From Actinomadura formosensis NBRC 14204 (GTDB lineage Bacteria; Actinomycetota; Actinomycetes; Streptosporangiales; Streptosporangiaceae), in NCBI RefSeq assembly GCF_001552155.1, contig NZ_BCQQ01000075.1, forward strand, positions 1 to 34,997: 34,997 bases of DNA, in the 5' to 3' direction. The translations under genes and the position numbers were made by a program. The notes under the pieces were generated by a model. That model saw only the letters and a list, made by a program, of their open reading frames with translations. It did not search any database and was not told the DNA's origin. Positions 14,477 through 22,471 of the stretch are shown here, piece after piece. Each line of letters opens with the position of its first letter. Within the stretch, counting starts at the first letter, position 1.

Positions 14477-16339
14477 ATGCCACCGCTCAGGTCACGCACG
14501 GTCACGCACGGCAGGAACATGGCGGGCGCCCGCGCGCTCATGCGGGCCAGCGGCGTCGAACGCGAGGACTTCGGCAAGCCGATCGTCGCGGTGGCCAACA
14601 GCTTCACCCAGTTCGTGCCCGGCCACGTCCACCTGAACGAGGTCGGCAAGGTCGTCGCCGGCGCGGTCCGCGAGGCGGGCGGCGTGCCCCGCGAGTTCAA
14701 CACGATCGCCGTGGACGACGGCATCGCGATGGGCCACGACGGGATGCTGTACTCGCTGCCGTCCCGCGAGGTGATCGCCGACGCGATCGAGTACATGGTG
14801 AACGCGCACTGCGCCGACGCCCTGGTCTGCGTCTCCAACTGCGACAAGATCACCCCGGGGATGATGCTGGCCGCGCTGCGCCTCAACATCCCGGCCGTGT
14901 TCGTCTCCGGCGGCCCGATGGAGGCCGGCAAGCCCGTCGAGGGCGTGATGGGCGGCAACAAGCTCGACCTGATCGACCCGATCATCGCGTCCGCGGACGG
15001 GTCCGTCGCCGACGACACGCTGCTGGCGATGGAGGAGAGCGCCTGCCCGACCTGCGGGTCCTGCTCCGGCATGTTCACCGCCAACTCGATGAACTGCCTC
15101 ACCGAGGCGATCGGGCTGGCGCTGCCGGGCAACGGCACCGTCCTCGCCACCCACACCGCCCGCCGCCGCCTCTACGAGGACGCCGGCCGCACCGTCGTCG
15201 AGATCGCCAAGAGGTACTACGAGGGCGACGACGAGTCCGTCCTGCCGCTGAACATCGCCACCCGCGACGCGTTCGAGAACGCCATGGTGCTGGACATCGC
15301 CATGGGCGGTTCCACGAACACGATCCTGCACCTGCTCGCCGCCGCGACCGAGGGCGGCGTCGACTTCGGCCTCGCCGACATCGACGCGCTGTCCCGCCGC
15401 GTCCCGTGCGTCTGCAAGCTGGCCCCGGCGACCGGCAAGTACCACGTCGAGGACTGCCACCGCGCCGGCGGCATCCCCGCCCTGCTCGGCGAACTGAACC
15501 GGGCCGGGCTGCTGAACAGCTCCGCCCACTCGATCCACTCGGCGTCCCTGGACGAGTTCGTCGCCAAGTGGGACATCCGCTCCCCCGGCGTCCTGCCCGA
15601 GGCCGTGGAACTGTTCCACGCGGCGCCGGGCGGCGTCCGCAGCACCTCCGCGTTCTCGCAGAGCGCCCGCTGGGAGGAACTCGACCTCGACCGCGAGAAC
15701 GGCTGCATCCGCTCCGCCGAGCACGCCTACACCGCCGACGGCGGCCTCGCCGTCCTGCGCGGCAACATCGCCCCCGACGGCGCGATCGTCAAGACCGCCG
15801 GGGTCGAGGAGGAGCTGTGGACCTTCACCGGCCCCGCCGTCGTGTTCGAGTCGCAGGACGACGCCGTCGAGGGCATCCTCAGCGGCAAGGTCAAGGCGGG
15901 TGACGTCGTCGTGATCCGCTACGAGGGCCCGAAGGGCGGCCCCGGCATGCAGGAGATGCTGTACCCGACGAGCTTCCTCAAGGGCCGCGGGCTCGGCAAG
16001 GCGTGCGCGCTGATCACCGACGGCCGGTTCTCCGGCGGGACGTCCGGGCTGTCCATCGGGCACGCCTCTCCCGAGGCCGCGAGCGGCGGCATCATCGCGC
16101 TCGTCGAGGACGGCGACCGCGTCGTGATCGACATCCCGAACCGGCTGCTGGAGCTGGACGTCCCGGCCGACGAGCTGGGGATCCGCCGGGAGAAGCTGCT
16201 CGCCGACCTCGGCGGCTACCGCCCCCGCGACCGGCACCGCCCCGTCAGCGCCGCACTGCGCGCCTACGCGGCGATGGCCACCTCCGCCTCCACCGGCGCC
16301 GCCCGCGACGTGTCGCAGCTCGACCGCCTCAACGGCTGA
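14477..16339 (+). CDS. ilvD: Dihydroxy-acid dehydratase
   Basis: 620 residues; dehydrates 2,3-dihydroxy-3-methylbutanoate and its isoleucine-pathway analog in branched-chain amino acid synthesis, using an Fe-S cluster. Cluster cysteines are Cys122 in VSNCDKITPGMM and Cys190/193/196 in ACPTCGSCSGMFTANSMNCLTEA. The N-terminal NSFTQFVPGHVHL has Gly where the plant and mycobacterial [2Fe-2S] type has Cys, so this is the E. coli-like long form. FSGGTSGLSIGHASPEAASGG marks the C-terminal substrate region. The start is ATG 14477 with GGAGAGG about 8 nt upstream; an ATG eight codons earlier lacks one. Monocistronic by context: the NERD terminator precedes it and two dyads follow it. Confidence 0.96.
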   Translation: MPPLRSRTVTHGRNMAGARALMRASGVEREDFGKPIVAVANSFTQFVPGHVHLNEVGKVVAGAVREAGGVPREFNTIAVDDGIAMGHDGMLYSLPSREVIADAIEYMVNAHCADALVCVSNCDKITPGMMLAALRLNIPAVFVSGGPMEAGKPVEGVMGGNKLDLIDPIIASADGSVADDTLLAMEESACPTCGSCSGMFTANSMNCLTEAIGLALPGNGTVLATHTARRRLYEDAGRTVVEIAKRYYEGDDESVLPLNIATRDAFENAMVLDIAMGGSTNTILHLLAAATEGGVDFGLADIDALSRRVPCVCKLAPATGKYHVEDCHRAGGIPALLGELNRAGLLNSSAHSIHSASLDEFVAKWDIRSPGVLPEAVELFHAAPGGVRSTSAFSQSARWEELDLDRENGCIRSAEHAYTADGGLAVLRGNIAPDGAIVKTAGVEEELWTFTGPAVVFESQDDAVEGILSGKVKAGDVVVIRYEGPKGGPGMQEMLYPTSFLKGRGLGKACALITDGRFSGGTSGLSIGHASPEAASGGIIALVEDGDRVVIDIPNRLLELDVPADELGIRREKLLADLGGYRPRDRHRPVSAALRAYAAMATSASTGAARDVSQLDRLNG

Positions 16340-16341
16340 GC

Positions 16342-16358
16342 ATTACCCGGCGGGTAAT
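16342..16358. promoter_or_regulatory. 17-bp perfect dyad immediately after ilvD
   Basis: ATTACCCG, one central G, CGGGTAAT: a perfect 8-1-8 inverted repeat starting 3 bp after the ilvD stop. The size and symmetry fit a dimeric TetR- or MarR-type operator better than a terminator (no T-tract, 1-nt centre). It lies 77 bp upstream of the DUF1330 start. Confidence 0.55.
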
Positions 16359-16387
16359 CGCCTTCGTTCTCACTCCGCACGAGAGTG

Positions 16388-16414
16388 GTGGGTGCAGGGC
16401 CGCCCTGCACCCAC
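16388..16414. promoter_or_regulatory. 27-bp perfect dyad upstream of DUF1330 gene
   Basis: GTGGGTGCAGGGC (16388-16400), one central C, then GCCCTGCACCCAC (16402-16414). The right arm ends 8 nt before the AAGGAG ribosome binding site of the DUF1330 gene. It could be an operator, a 5'-leader hairpin (11-bp stem with 5-nt loop) or the ilvD terminator. Confidence 0.6.
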
Positions 16415-16434
16415 ACCTGCCGAAGGAGCCCGCG

Positions 16435-16791
16435 ATGACCGCCTACGCCCTCGCCCACCTGCACCCGCAGCCGCCCCTGCACGACGACGTCTTCACCTAC
16501 ATCGAGCGCATCCAGGACACGATGGACCCGTTCGGCGGCCGTTTCCTCGTCCACGGAACGACCCCCGAGGTCATCGAGGGGCCGGTGGACGGCGGCTACG
16601 TCCTGATCGAGTTCCCCGACATGGAAAAGGCCCGCGCCTGGTACGAGTCGGACGCCTACCGGGCGATCCTGCCCATGCGCACCGACAACATGGAGGGCAC
16701 CGCCGTCCTCCTGCAAGGCGTCCCCACGAGCTACGACGCCGCCGCGACCGGCCGCGCCATGCGCACGGCCCAGGAGGCTCAGACCGGCTAG
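16435..16791 (+). CDS. DUF1330-family protein
   Basis: 118 residues, a small alpha/beta (dimeric ferredoxin-like) protein. DUF1330 features are visible: an MTAYALAHLHP N-terminal strand, YIERIQDTMDPFGGRFLVHG, then VIEFPDMEKARAWYESDAYRAILPMR, the family's W-Y-x-S-x-x-Y segment. The biochemical role of the family is not established. The start ATG 16435 has AAGGAG 6 nt upstream. It is preceded by two perfect dyads, implying specific regulation, and its stop overlaps the convergent FmdB gene by 4 bp (16788-16791). Confidence 0.88.
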   Translation: MTAYALAHLHPQPPLHDDVFTYIERIQDTMDPFGGRFLVHGTTPEVIEGPVDGGYVLIEFPDMEKARAWYESDAYRAILPMRTDNMEGTAVLLQGVPTSYDAAATGRAMRTAQEAQTG

Positions 16792-17003
16792 GAGCAGCAA
16801 CCCCCGCCGCAGCAGCCGCCGCCGGCGGGCTTCGGCGGAGGCGCCGTGGCGCGGGACGTGCCGGTGACGGCGATCGTGGACAGCAGTTTGACCGTGTCGT
16901 CGTGGCCCTCCGGGCACGGGGCCGGATCGGATGCGTTGATCATCGGGCGGGAGACCTCGAAGGTCGACCCGCACGCGCGGCAGCGGTAGTCATAACGAGG
17001 CAC
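16788..17003 (-). CDS. FmdB-type small zinc ribbon protein
   Basis: 71 residues. The N-terminus MPRYDYRCRACGSTFEVSRP is the classic FmdB/CxxC regulatory-protein start, with Cys8 and Cys11. The second zinc knuckle reads PCPEGHDDTVKLLS, where many members have CPxCG, so His may replace one Cys ligand. The tail ends GGGCCGGGCCS, a Gly/Cys run often seen in this family. The start is GTG at 17003. Function is unknown; members have been proposed as regulators of formamidase or as general small zinc proteins. It lies downstream of the HNH gene on the same strand with a 24-bp gap, so the two may be co-transcribed. Confidence 0.88.
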   Translation of the reverse strand: MPRYDYRCRACGSTFEVSRPMINASDPAPCPEGHDDTVKLLSTIAVTGTSRATAPPPKPAGGGCCGGGCCS

Positions 17004-17027
17004 GTCACCAGGATACGGGGTCGCCGA

Positions 17028-17537
17028 TCACGCCGCGGGTTCGGTGACGTAGGCGGCCCACTGGGGATCGCCGTCGTGGACGAGGCCGATGAGACGCCAG
17101 TGCGCCCCGCGCGGGACGGCGGGCGTGACGCTGAGCGTCCAGCCCAGCTCGGACAGGAGACGGTCGGCCTTGCTGTGGTTGCAGGTCATGCAGGAGGCGA
17201 CGCAGTTCTCCCACACGTGCTTGCCGCCCCGGCTGCGCGGATGGACGTGGTCGATGGTCTCGGCGCGGCGCCCGCAGTAGACGCAGCGGAAGTTGTCGCG
17301 GCGCATCAGGGCCGCGCGGGTCAGCGGGACCCGGGTCCGGAACGGGATGCGGACGTAGCGGCGCAGCCGGATGACGGACGGCACCTCGATCGTCATCGTG
17401 GCCGAATGCAGCTCGGCGCCGGAGGTGTCATGGTGGACGATCTCCGCCTTCTCCCGGAGCACGAGGCAGACCGCCCGCCGCAGCGGCAGCGTGGTGAGTG
17501 GTTCGTACGTCGCGTTCAGGAGGAGGACCTGCCGCAT
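17028..17537 (-). CDS. HNH endonuclease family protein
   Basis: 169 residues. The N-terminal half (MRQVLLLNATYEPLTTLPLRRAVCLVL) is the domain typical of stand-alone actinobacterial HNH proteins. The HNH/zinc module lies at about 85-123: CVYCG (Cys85, Cys88), ETIDHVHPRSRGG with Asp96-His97, WENCVASCMTCNHSK with Asn111, Cys116, Cys119 and His121. All metal-finger and catalytic positions are intact. The start ATG 17537 shares its A with the stop of a 35-codon ORF (TGATG) and has GGAGG about 8 nt upstream. Such chromosomal HNH proteins are widely conserved in actinobacteria and their biological role is unclear; no restriction or phage genes are nearby. Confidence 0.9.
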   Translation of the reverse strand: MRQVLLLNATYEPLTTLPLRRAVCLVLREKAEIVHHDTSGAELHSATMTIEVPSVIRLRRYVRIPFRTRVPLTRAALMRRDNFRCVYCGRRAETIDHVHPRSRGGKHVWENCVASCMTCNHSKADRLLSELGWTLSVTPAVPRGAHWRLIGLVHDGDPQWAAYVTEPAA

Positions 17538-17644
17538 CAGACGGCCTCCACCGGGTTCTGCCGGTCGTTCGCCTCGGCGGGCGCGGCCGACCGCGCCTCG
17601 AACCGAGGCCCGAGTATTGTCTCCGGTTCCTGCGCACTCGCCAT
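17537..17644 (-). CDS. 35-aa ORF translationally coupled to the HNH gene
   Basis: Reads MASAQEPETILGPRFEARSA then APAEANDRQNPVEAV. It has an excellent Shine-Dalgarno (GGGGAGG) 5 nt before its ATG at 17644, and its stop overlaps the HNH start codon by one base (TGATG). That arrangement argues that it is translated and couples HNH expression. The sequence is hydrophilic with no Cys and no membrane segment. It might be a small protein or a leader ORF whose translation matters more than its product. No homology is recognised. Confidence 0.5.
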   Translation of the reverse strand: MASAQEPETILGPRFEARSAAPAEANDRQNPVEAV

Positions 17645-17797
17645 GAGGACCTCCCCAGGGGCGAACCGACCCACCTCAGTGTGGCGTCTGAGGAGCGCGT
17701 CCGCTACCCCAATATTCCCCCATCGGAGGCCGGATCGAACGCGACCGCGCGTTCGGGCGGGTCGGAATGTACGGGACAGGCAGGGCGGCGGGGCCAA

Positions 17798-17803
17798 TAC
17801 AGT
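17798..17803 (+). promoter_or_regulatory. Candidate -10 element of prolyl oligopeptidase gene (leaderless)
   Basis: TACAGT at 17798-17803 is followed by 6 nt and the ATG at 17810, with no ribosome binding site in the preceding 30 nt. The expected transcription start coincides with the ATG. The -35 is not clear. Confidence 0.45.
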
Positions 17804-17809
17804 GCATCC

Positions 17810-19948
17810 ATGACGCCGTACCCGCCCGCGCCGCGCCAGGACATCGTCGAGACCATCCACGGACACCGGGTCGCGGACCCGTACCGCTGGCTTGAGGACG
17901 CCGACGGCGACGAGACCAAAGAGTGGCTCGCCACCCAGGACACGCTTTTCCACAAGGCCGTGGACGCGCTGCCCGGGCGGGACGTCCTGCGCGAGCGCCT
18001 CGGCGAACTGCTCGGCGCGGGCAGCGTCGGCTCCCCCGTGTGGCGGGGTGAACGGCGGTTCTTCACCCGCCGCGCCGCCGACCAGGAGCATCCCGTCCTC
18101 TACACGGCCGGCCCGGACGGCACCGAACGCGTCCTGATCGACCCCATGGCCCTCGACCCCGGCGGGACGACCACGCTCGACGGCTGGCAGCCCGACAAGG
18201 AGGGACGCCTCCTGGCGTACAAGATCTCGACCGGCGGGGACGAGGAGTCGCTGCTCTACATCATGGACGTCGCGACGGGCGAGCGCGTCGAGGGGCCGAT
18301 CGACCGGGTGCGGTACTCGTCGGTGGCGTGGCTGCCCGGAGGTGAGGCGTACTACTACGCGCGCCGGCTGCCCGCCCGGGACGTCCCGGAGGGCGAGGAG
18401 CAGTACCACCGGCGCGTCTACCTGCACAAGGTCGGCAGCGAGCCCGACACCGACGACGTGCTGATCTTCGGCGAGGGGCTGGACAAGACCAACTACTACG
18501 GGGTCGGGGTCAGCCGGGACGGGCGCTGGCTGACGATCTCCTCCTCGCAGGGCACGGCGCCGCGCAACGACCTGTGGCTGGCCGACCTGTCCGCCTCCTC
18601 GCCCGAGGCACCCGACCTGCGCGCCGTCCAGGAGGGTGTGGACGCCGGTACCGGCCTGCACGTGGGACGCGACGGCCGCGCCTACGTCTTCACCGACCGC
18701 GACGCGCCCCGATCCCGCCTGTGCGTCGCCGACCCCTCCGACCTGTCCTACGACCGGTGGCGGGACCTCATTCCGGAAGACCCCGAGGCCGTCCTCACCG
18801 ACTTCGCGATCCTGGACGCCCTGGACCGCCCCATCCTGCTGGCGGGCTGGACGCGGCACGCGATCAGCGAGATCACCGTCCACGACCTGGAGACCGGCGA
18901 ACGTGTCGGAACCGTCCCCACCCCCGGGCTCGGCTCGATCGGCGGGATCATCGAGCGGCCCGAGGGCGGGCACGAGGCGTGGTTCGGCTACACCGACAAC
19001 GTCACGCCGTCCTCGGTGATGCGCTACGACGCGCGCACCGGCGAGACGACGCTGTGGGCGTCGGCTCCGGGCACGGTCTCCGTCCCCGAGATCGAGACAC
19101 GCCAGATCACCTACACCTCGCGGGACGGAACCGAGGTGCGGATGCTGGTCGCGTCCCGTCCCGGCCTGTCCGGGCCGCGCCCCACGGTCCTGTACGGGTA
19201 CGGCGGCTTCAACGTCTCGCTCACGCCGTCCTACTCGGCGAGCATCCTGGCCTGGGTGGAGGCGGGCGGCGTCTACGCGGTCGCGAACCTGCGCGGCGGG
19301 TCCGAGGAGGGCGAGGAATGGCACCGCGCGGGCATGCGGGAACACAAGCAGAACGTGTTCGACGACTTCCACGCCGCCGCCGAGAAACTGATCGCGGACG
19401 GTCTGACGACCCCCGCCCGGCTCGCGATCTCCGGCGGCTCCAACGGCGGCCTGCTCGTGGGCGCGGCGCTGACCCAGCGTCCCGACCTGTACGCGGCGGT
19501 GGTGTGCTCGGCTCCGCTGCTGGACATGGTCCGCTATGAGAAGTTCGGCCTGGGCCAGACCTGGAACGACGAGTACGGCACCGCCTCCGACCCCGAGGAG
19601 TTCGGCTGGCTCATCGGCTACTCCCCGTACCACCACGTCCACCCCGGCACCGCCTACCCGGCCGTCCTGTTCACCACGTTCGGCAGCGACACCCGTGTGG
19701 ACCCCCTGCACGCCCGCAAGCTCTGCGCCGCTCTCCAGCACGCGACGGCGTCCGACGCGCCGATCCTCCTGCGCAACGAGGCGGAGGTGGGCCACGCGGC
19801 CCGCTCGGTGAGCCGCTCGGTCGACCTGATGGCCGACACCCTCACCTTCATGGCCGCCCGGACCGGCCTGACCTTCGGCTCTTCGGCGGAGGAGGCCGCG
19901 GTGGGGGCACCGCGGCCGGCGGGTCAGGGCAGGGACTTTTCCAGGTAG
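17810..19948 (+). CDS. Prolyl oligopeptidase family serine peptidase (S9A)
   Basis: 712 residues, the normal length for cytosolic POP (about 710). The N-terminus YPPAPRQDIVETIHGHRVADPYRWLED is the family's first strand, followed by a seven-bladed propeller (about 70-415) and the alpha/beta-hydrolase domain. The triad is Ser544 in ISGGSNGGLLVGA, Asp627 in GSDTRVDPLHARK and His662 in EVGHAARSVSRS; the usual Gly after the His is Ala. It cleaves short peptides after proline. The start ATG 17810 gives the family N-terminus; it has no Shine-Dalgarno and is probably leaderless. In-frame upstream sequence to 17498 crosses the HNH region and is not coding. The C-terminus overlaps the convergent GNAT gene by 25 bp. 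Confidence 0.95.
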   Translation: MTPYPPAPRQDIVETIHGHRVADPYRWLEDADGDETKEWLATQDTLFHKAVDALPGRDVLRERLGELLGAGSVGSPVWRGERRFFTRRAADQEHPVLYTAGPDGTERVLIDPMALDPGGTTTLDGWQPDKEGRLLAYKISTGGDEESLLYIMDVATGERVEGPIDRVRYSSVAWLPGGEAYYYARRLPARDVPEGEEQYHRRVYLHKVGSEPDTDDVLIFGEGLDKTNYYGVGVSRDGRWLTISSSQGTAPRNDLWLADLSASSPEAPDLRAVQEGVDAGTGLHVGRDGRAYVFTDRDAPRSRLCVADPSDLSYDRWRDLIPEDPEAVLTDFAILDALDRPILLAGWTRHAISEITVHDLETGERVGTVPTPGLGSIGGIIERPEGGHEAWFGYTDNVTPSSVMRYDARTGETTLWASAPGTVSVPEIETRQITYTSRDGTEVRMLVASRPGLSGPRPTVLYGYGGFNVSLTPSYSASILAWVEAGGVYAVANLRGGSEEGEEWHRAGMREHKQNVFDDFHAAAEKLIADGLTTPARLAISGGSNGGLLVGAALTQRPDLYAAVVCSAPLLDMVRYEKFGLGQTWNDEYGTASDPEEFGWLIGYSPYHHVHPGTAYPAVLFTTFGSDTRVDPLHARKLCAALQHATASDAPILLRNEAEVGHAARSVSRSVDLMADTLTFMAARTGLTFGSSAEEAAVGAPRPAGQGRDFSR

Positions 19949-20523
19949 ACGTTGACTATGCCGCCTATGGTCTCGCGGCGGGTCTCCGTCCAGCCGAACT
20001 TGCGGTAGAGGGCCAGGGCGGGGGTCTGGAGTTCGGTGGTGTCCGCGCGGAGGACGCGGTAACCGTATTCGGCGGCGCGTTCCTCCAGGGCTTGGACCAG
20101 GGCGGCTCCGTAGCCGCGGCGCTGGACGGCGGGCAGGACGCGCAGGCGCACCATCTCCACGGCGTCCAGGGCGGAGGGTTCGGGAGTGTAGGCGCCGAAG
20201 GCGCGGGCGTGGCCGCCCGGGATGAGGTCGGCGCGGCGCAGGCCGCCCATCGCGACGATCCGGTCGCCGAGTTCGCCGACGAGGAACTCCCCGTCGTTGC
20301 GGAGGTAGATGTCCTCCATGCGGAAGAAGTCGTGGTCGTAGTAGACGCCGTCGCCCGGGCGCAGGCCGACCTGTGCGAGGCCCTCGCGGTGCAGGGCCAG
20401 GACGGTGGCGTGGTCGGCAGCGCGGTAGCGGCGGAGCCAGAGGTCCCCGAACCGCCATATCGGGGGTTCGGCCTGGACGCGGACGAGGTGGCTCTGCCAG
20501 GAGGCGCTGTCGGGCGGACCCAT
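19924..20523 (-). CDS. GNAT-family N-acetyltransferase
   Basis: 199 residues. Acetyl-CoA binding motif A is clear: VEMVRLRVLPAVQRRGYGAALVQALEERA at about 122-150 (the Q/R-x-x-G-x-G/A loop is QRRGYGA). It is followed by a motif B-like YRVLRADTTELQTPALALYRKFGWTETRR, typical of GNAT C-terminal halves. The acceptor cannot be predicted. The start ATG 20523 lies 6 nt after the stop of the HTH-TPR regulator, so the gene is probably expressed with it. Its 3' end overlaps the prolyl oligopeptidase gene by 25 bp, tail to tail. Confidence 0.9.
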   Translation of the reverse strand: MGPPDSASWQSHLVRVQAEPPIWRFGDLWLRRYRAADHATVLALHREGLAQVGLRPGDGVYYDHDFFRMEDIYLRNDGEFLVGELGDRIVAMGGLRRADLIPGGHARAFGAYTPEPSALDAVEMVRLRVLPAVQRRGYGAALVQALEERAAEYGYRVLRADTTELQTPALALYRKFGWTETRRETIGGIVNVYLEKSLP

Positions 20524-20529
20524 GCCGGG

Positions 20530-22164
20530 TCAGACCTGCTCGGCCGGGGGCATGGGGGCGGGGCTCGTCACCGAGGGGCCTGCGAGCGCCTCGTAGAACT
20601 CTTTCAGCGCCGGGATCTCGCCGTGCTTGGCCGCGACGGCCGCGCCGATCTGGCGGGCGCGGTGCACGAGGATGTCGGAGCGGTGGTCGGCCGGCAGGTC
20701 GAGGATGGCCTCCTGGCCGGCCGCCAGCGCGGCGTCCGGGTGGCCGGCGTGCAGTTTGCACATCGCACGGTCGAGGCGCACCAGGGTCAGGTCGACGCGG
20801 TCGGTGGGCGAGTAGAGGGTGAGGGCGTGGCTGAGCACCTCGTCACCGTGCTTGTGGTCGCCGAGGTTGGTGAAGGTGTCGCCCTCGTAGAAGGCCATCT
20901 GCCGGTCGGTGAACCCGAACACCAGGTCACTGGTATCGGCCTTGGACAGCTGGTCGAACACCGAACGGCCGCGGACGAGCGCGCGGCGGGCGCTGGGGGC
21001 GGCGTCGCCGCGTCCGCGCAGCGCGAGCATGCCGAGCGCACGCGCCTCCACGGCGGGTGCCATGGCGGCGGCGACGCCGGGGGTCCGGCCGGCGAGGTCC
21101 TGGGCCTTGCGGGCCAGGTGCAGCGCCTCGCGCGGGTCGCCGTAGTACATCGGCACCAGCGACTCGCGGACGGTCACCCAGGCGCGCAACTGCCGGTCTC
21201 CGGTCTCGTCGGCGGCGGTGCGCGCGGTGCGGAAGAACGAGCGGGCCAGCCGGTGGTCGCCAAGATTGATCATGATCAGCCCGGACAGCCCGGCCAGTTG
21301 CGCCGCGATCCGGCACAGCCGCTCCTGCAACTCGACCGGCTGCCGCTTGTCGCACATGCGCCGCACCTCGCTGAAGTCCAGCAGGACGTCGCAGAGCATC
21401 CGGAGGGACGGGGTCGCCTGGTACTGCCGGCCGTAGCCGTAGGTCGTCTCCTCCCACTGGTCGAGCATGGTCGGCGAGACGGTCGCGCCGACGAGCGTGT
21501 CGTCCATCTTGCGGCGCAGGCCGTCGACGGCCCCGAGGAACTGACCGTCGAGCGCCACGCCCGCCCCGGCCAGAAGTTGCAGAAGGGTCCTACGAAGCAC
21601 GATGTCCTCCTCACCCACGTCAATGGTCAGGGGGCCGTCGGCACGGGCGGGGCCCCGTGCGTCGTTCACGGTCGCCCAGGGACGCTCCTCGGCCCTGGGC
21701 ACGATCGCCCCGACGAGCGCGTCGGGGTCGGGCGCCGGACGCCGATCCGCGGCGCGCGGCTGGGGGACGCCGGGGGCGCCCGTACGGCCCGCGTGACCGC
21801 GGCCGCAGATGCAGGGCCCCTGGTAGTCGAGCGCGTCGGGCTCCACCCAGTACACGGCGCAGAGGTAGTGCAGGTACTCGGGACCGGGTCTTTTGTACCC
21901 GCTCTCATAGGCGGACAGCAGCGTCTCCCCGAGCCGGGGCGGCGGCTTGCCGTCGACCTCGTAGAGGGCCCGGACCTGCGCCACGATGTCGGACAGCGCG
22001 ACCCCGTGGGCAAGGCGGTGCGCCTTGATCCGGCTGGTGCCGAATAACGGCCCGCACTGCTCATGGATGTCCTGCGCGATCCGGACCGGCCCGTGACCTC
22101 GCGCAAGGCCGTGCGCACGGATGCGGCGAGCCACGTCCGTTTCTTTCGGGGGGGGATCCGACAT
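20530..22164 (-). CDS. XRE-like helix-turn-helix regulator with TPR-type C-terminus
   Basis: 544 residues. Residues 10-110 hold an HTH region; LSAYESGYKRPGPEYLHYLCAVYWVEPDAL (84-113) is the XRE-type 'xYExGxxxPxxxxLxxLaxxxxv' signature. A CICGRGH element (118-124) may bind metal. A disordered linker (125-185) leads into about 350 residues of helical repeats with TPR-like pairs (DRQLRAWVTVRESLVPMYYGDPREALHLARKAQDLAG; DLTLVRLDRAMCKLHAGHPDAALAAGQEAILDL). Such HTH-TPR proteins are abundant in actinomycetes and are thought to sense peptides or partner proteins. The start is ATG 22164 with AGGAGG 9 nt upstream; an ATG six codons earlier has none. It is divergent from the 100-aa protein gene and followed by the GNAT gene. 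Confidence 0.85.
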   Translation of the reverse strand: MSDPPPKETDVARRIRAHGLARGHGPVRIAQDIHEQCGPLFGTSRIKAHRLAHGVALSDIVAQVRALYEVDGKPPPRLGETLLSAYESGYKRPGPEYLHYLCAVYWVEPDALDYQGPCICGRGHAGRTGAPGVPQPRAADRRPAPDPDALVGAIVPRAEERPWATVNDARGPARADGPLTIDVGEEDIVLRRTLLQLLAGAGVALDGQFLGAVDGLRRKMDDTLVGATVSPTMLDQWEETTYGYGRQYQATPSLRMLCDVLLDFSEVRRMCDKRQPVELQERLCRIAAQLAGLSGLIMINLGDHRLARSFFRTARTAADETGDRQLRAWVTVRESLVPMYYGDPREALHLARKAQDLAGRTPGVAAAMAPAVEARALGMLALRGRGDAAPSARRALVRGRSVFDQLSKADTSDLVFGFTDRQMAFYEGDTFTNLGDHKHGDEVLSHALTLYSPTDRVDLTLVRLDRAMCKLHAGHPDAALAAGQEAILDLPADHRSDILVHRARQIGAAVAAKHGEIPALKEFYEALAGPSVTSPAPMPPAEQV

Positions 22165-22284
22165 CGACTCCGGCCTCCTCATCGTCGTGCCGGGACGCCG
22201 TGCCCTGAGGGGAAGAGCGGCCGGCCGTCCCTGCCACGGCGACCGGTCACTGGTTGGCCACGACAGATAATCTCTCGCGCACGC

Positions 22285-22313
22285 AGCGTAACCCTCGTCA
22301 CAGTGGCCGCCAA
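22285..22313 (-). promoter_or_regulatory. Candidate promoter of the HTH-TPR regulator
   Basis: Minus strand TTGGCG (22313-22308), 17-bp spacer, TACGCT (22290-22285), a fair sigma-A-type -35/-10 pair. It lies about 120 nt upstream of the start codon. Confidence 0.5.
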
Positions 22314-22440
22314 GCGGTTTCGGCGAAGAGGGGCCGACGGGGCGGTCTCCCGCCCCTCACGGGTAGAGATTTTTCCCCCGGGGGAGAGACCCCTTCCTCT
22401 GAGGTGGGGCAATCCGGTACCGCGCGGGCCGGACGGGCCC

Positions 22441-22471
22441 TTGACTCACCAGTGTGAGAATTGCAATTCTC
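22441..22471 (+). promoter_or_regulatory. Candidate promoter of the 100-aa protein gene overlapped by a 16-bp perfect palindrome
   Basis: TTGACT at 22441-22446 is a good -35; 17 bp later is CAATTC (22464-22469). The palindrome GAGAATTGCAATTCTC (22456-22471) covers the -10 region exactly, the usual place for a repressor site. The divergent HTH regulator is the obvious candidate ligand (inference). Confidence 0.55.

Noticed and set aside
14492..16237. 581-codon minus-strand frame opposite ilvD
   Set aside because: Shadow of ilvD; composition is low-complexity Gly/Asp/Val without domains.
17537..20761. Very long minus-strand open frame of more than 1000 codons opposite the prolyl oligopeptidase gene
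   Set aside because: It is antisense to a well-supported gene, has Ala/Arg/Pro-rich composition with no domain, and arises from GC3 bias. Only its last 35 codons are a plausible ORF (17537-17644).
22339..22374. GGGGCGG/CCGCCCC hairpin plus downstream T5 as a terminator
   Set aside because: The T-tract is 14 nt away from the stem and there is no plus-strand gene ending upstream.
22375..22384. CCCCCGGGGG run as an operator
   Set aside because: Low-complexity GC palindrome, likely by chance in this composition; no gene-proximal geometry.
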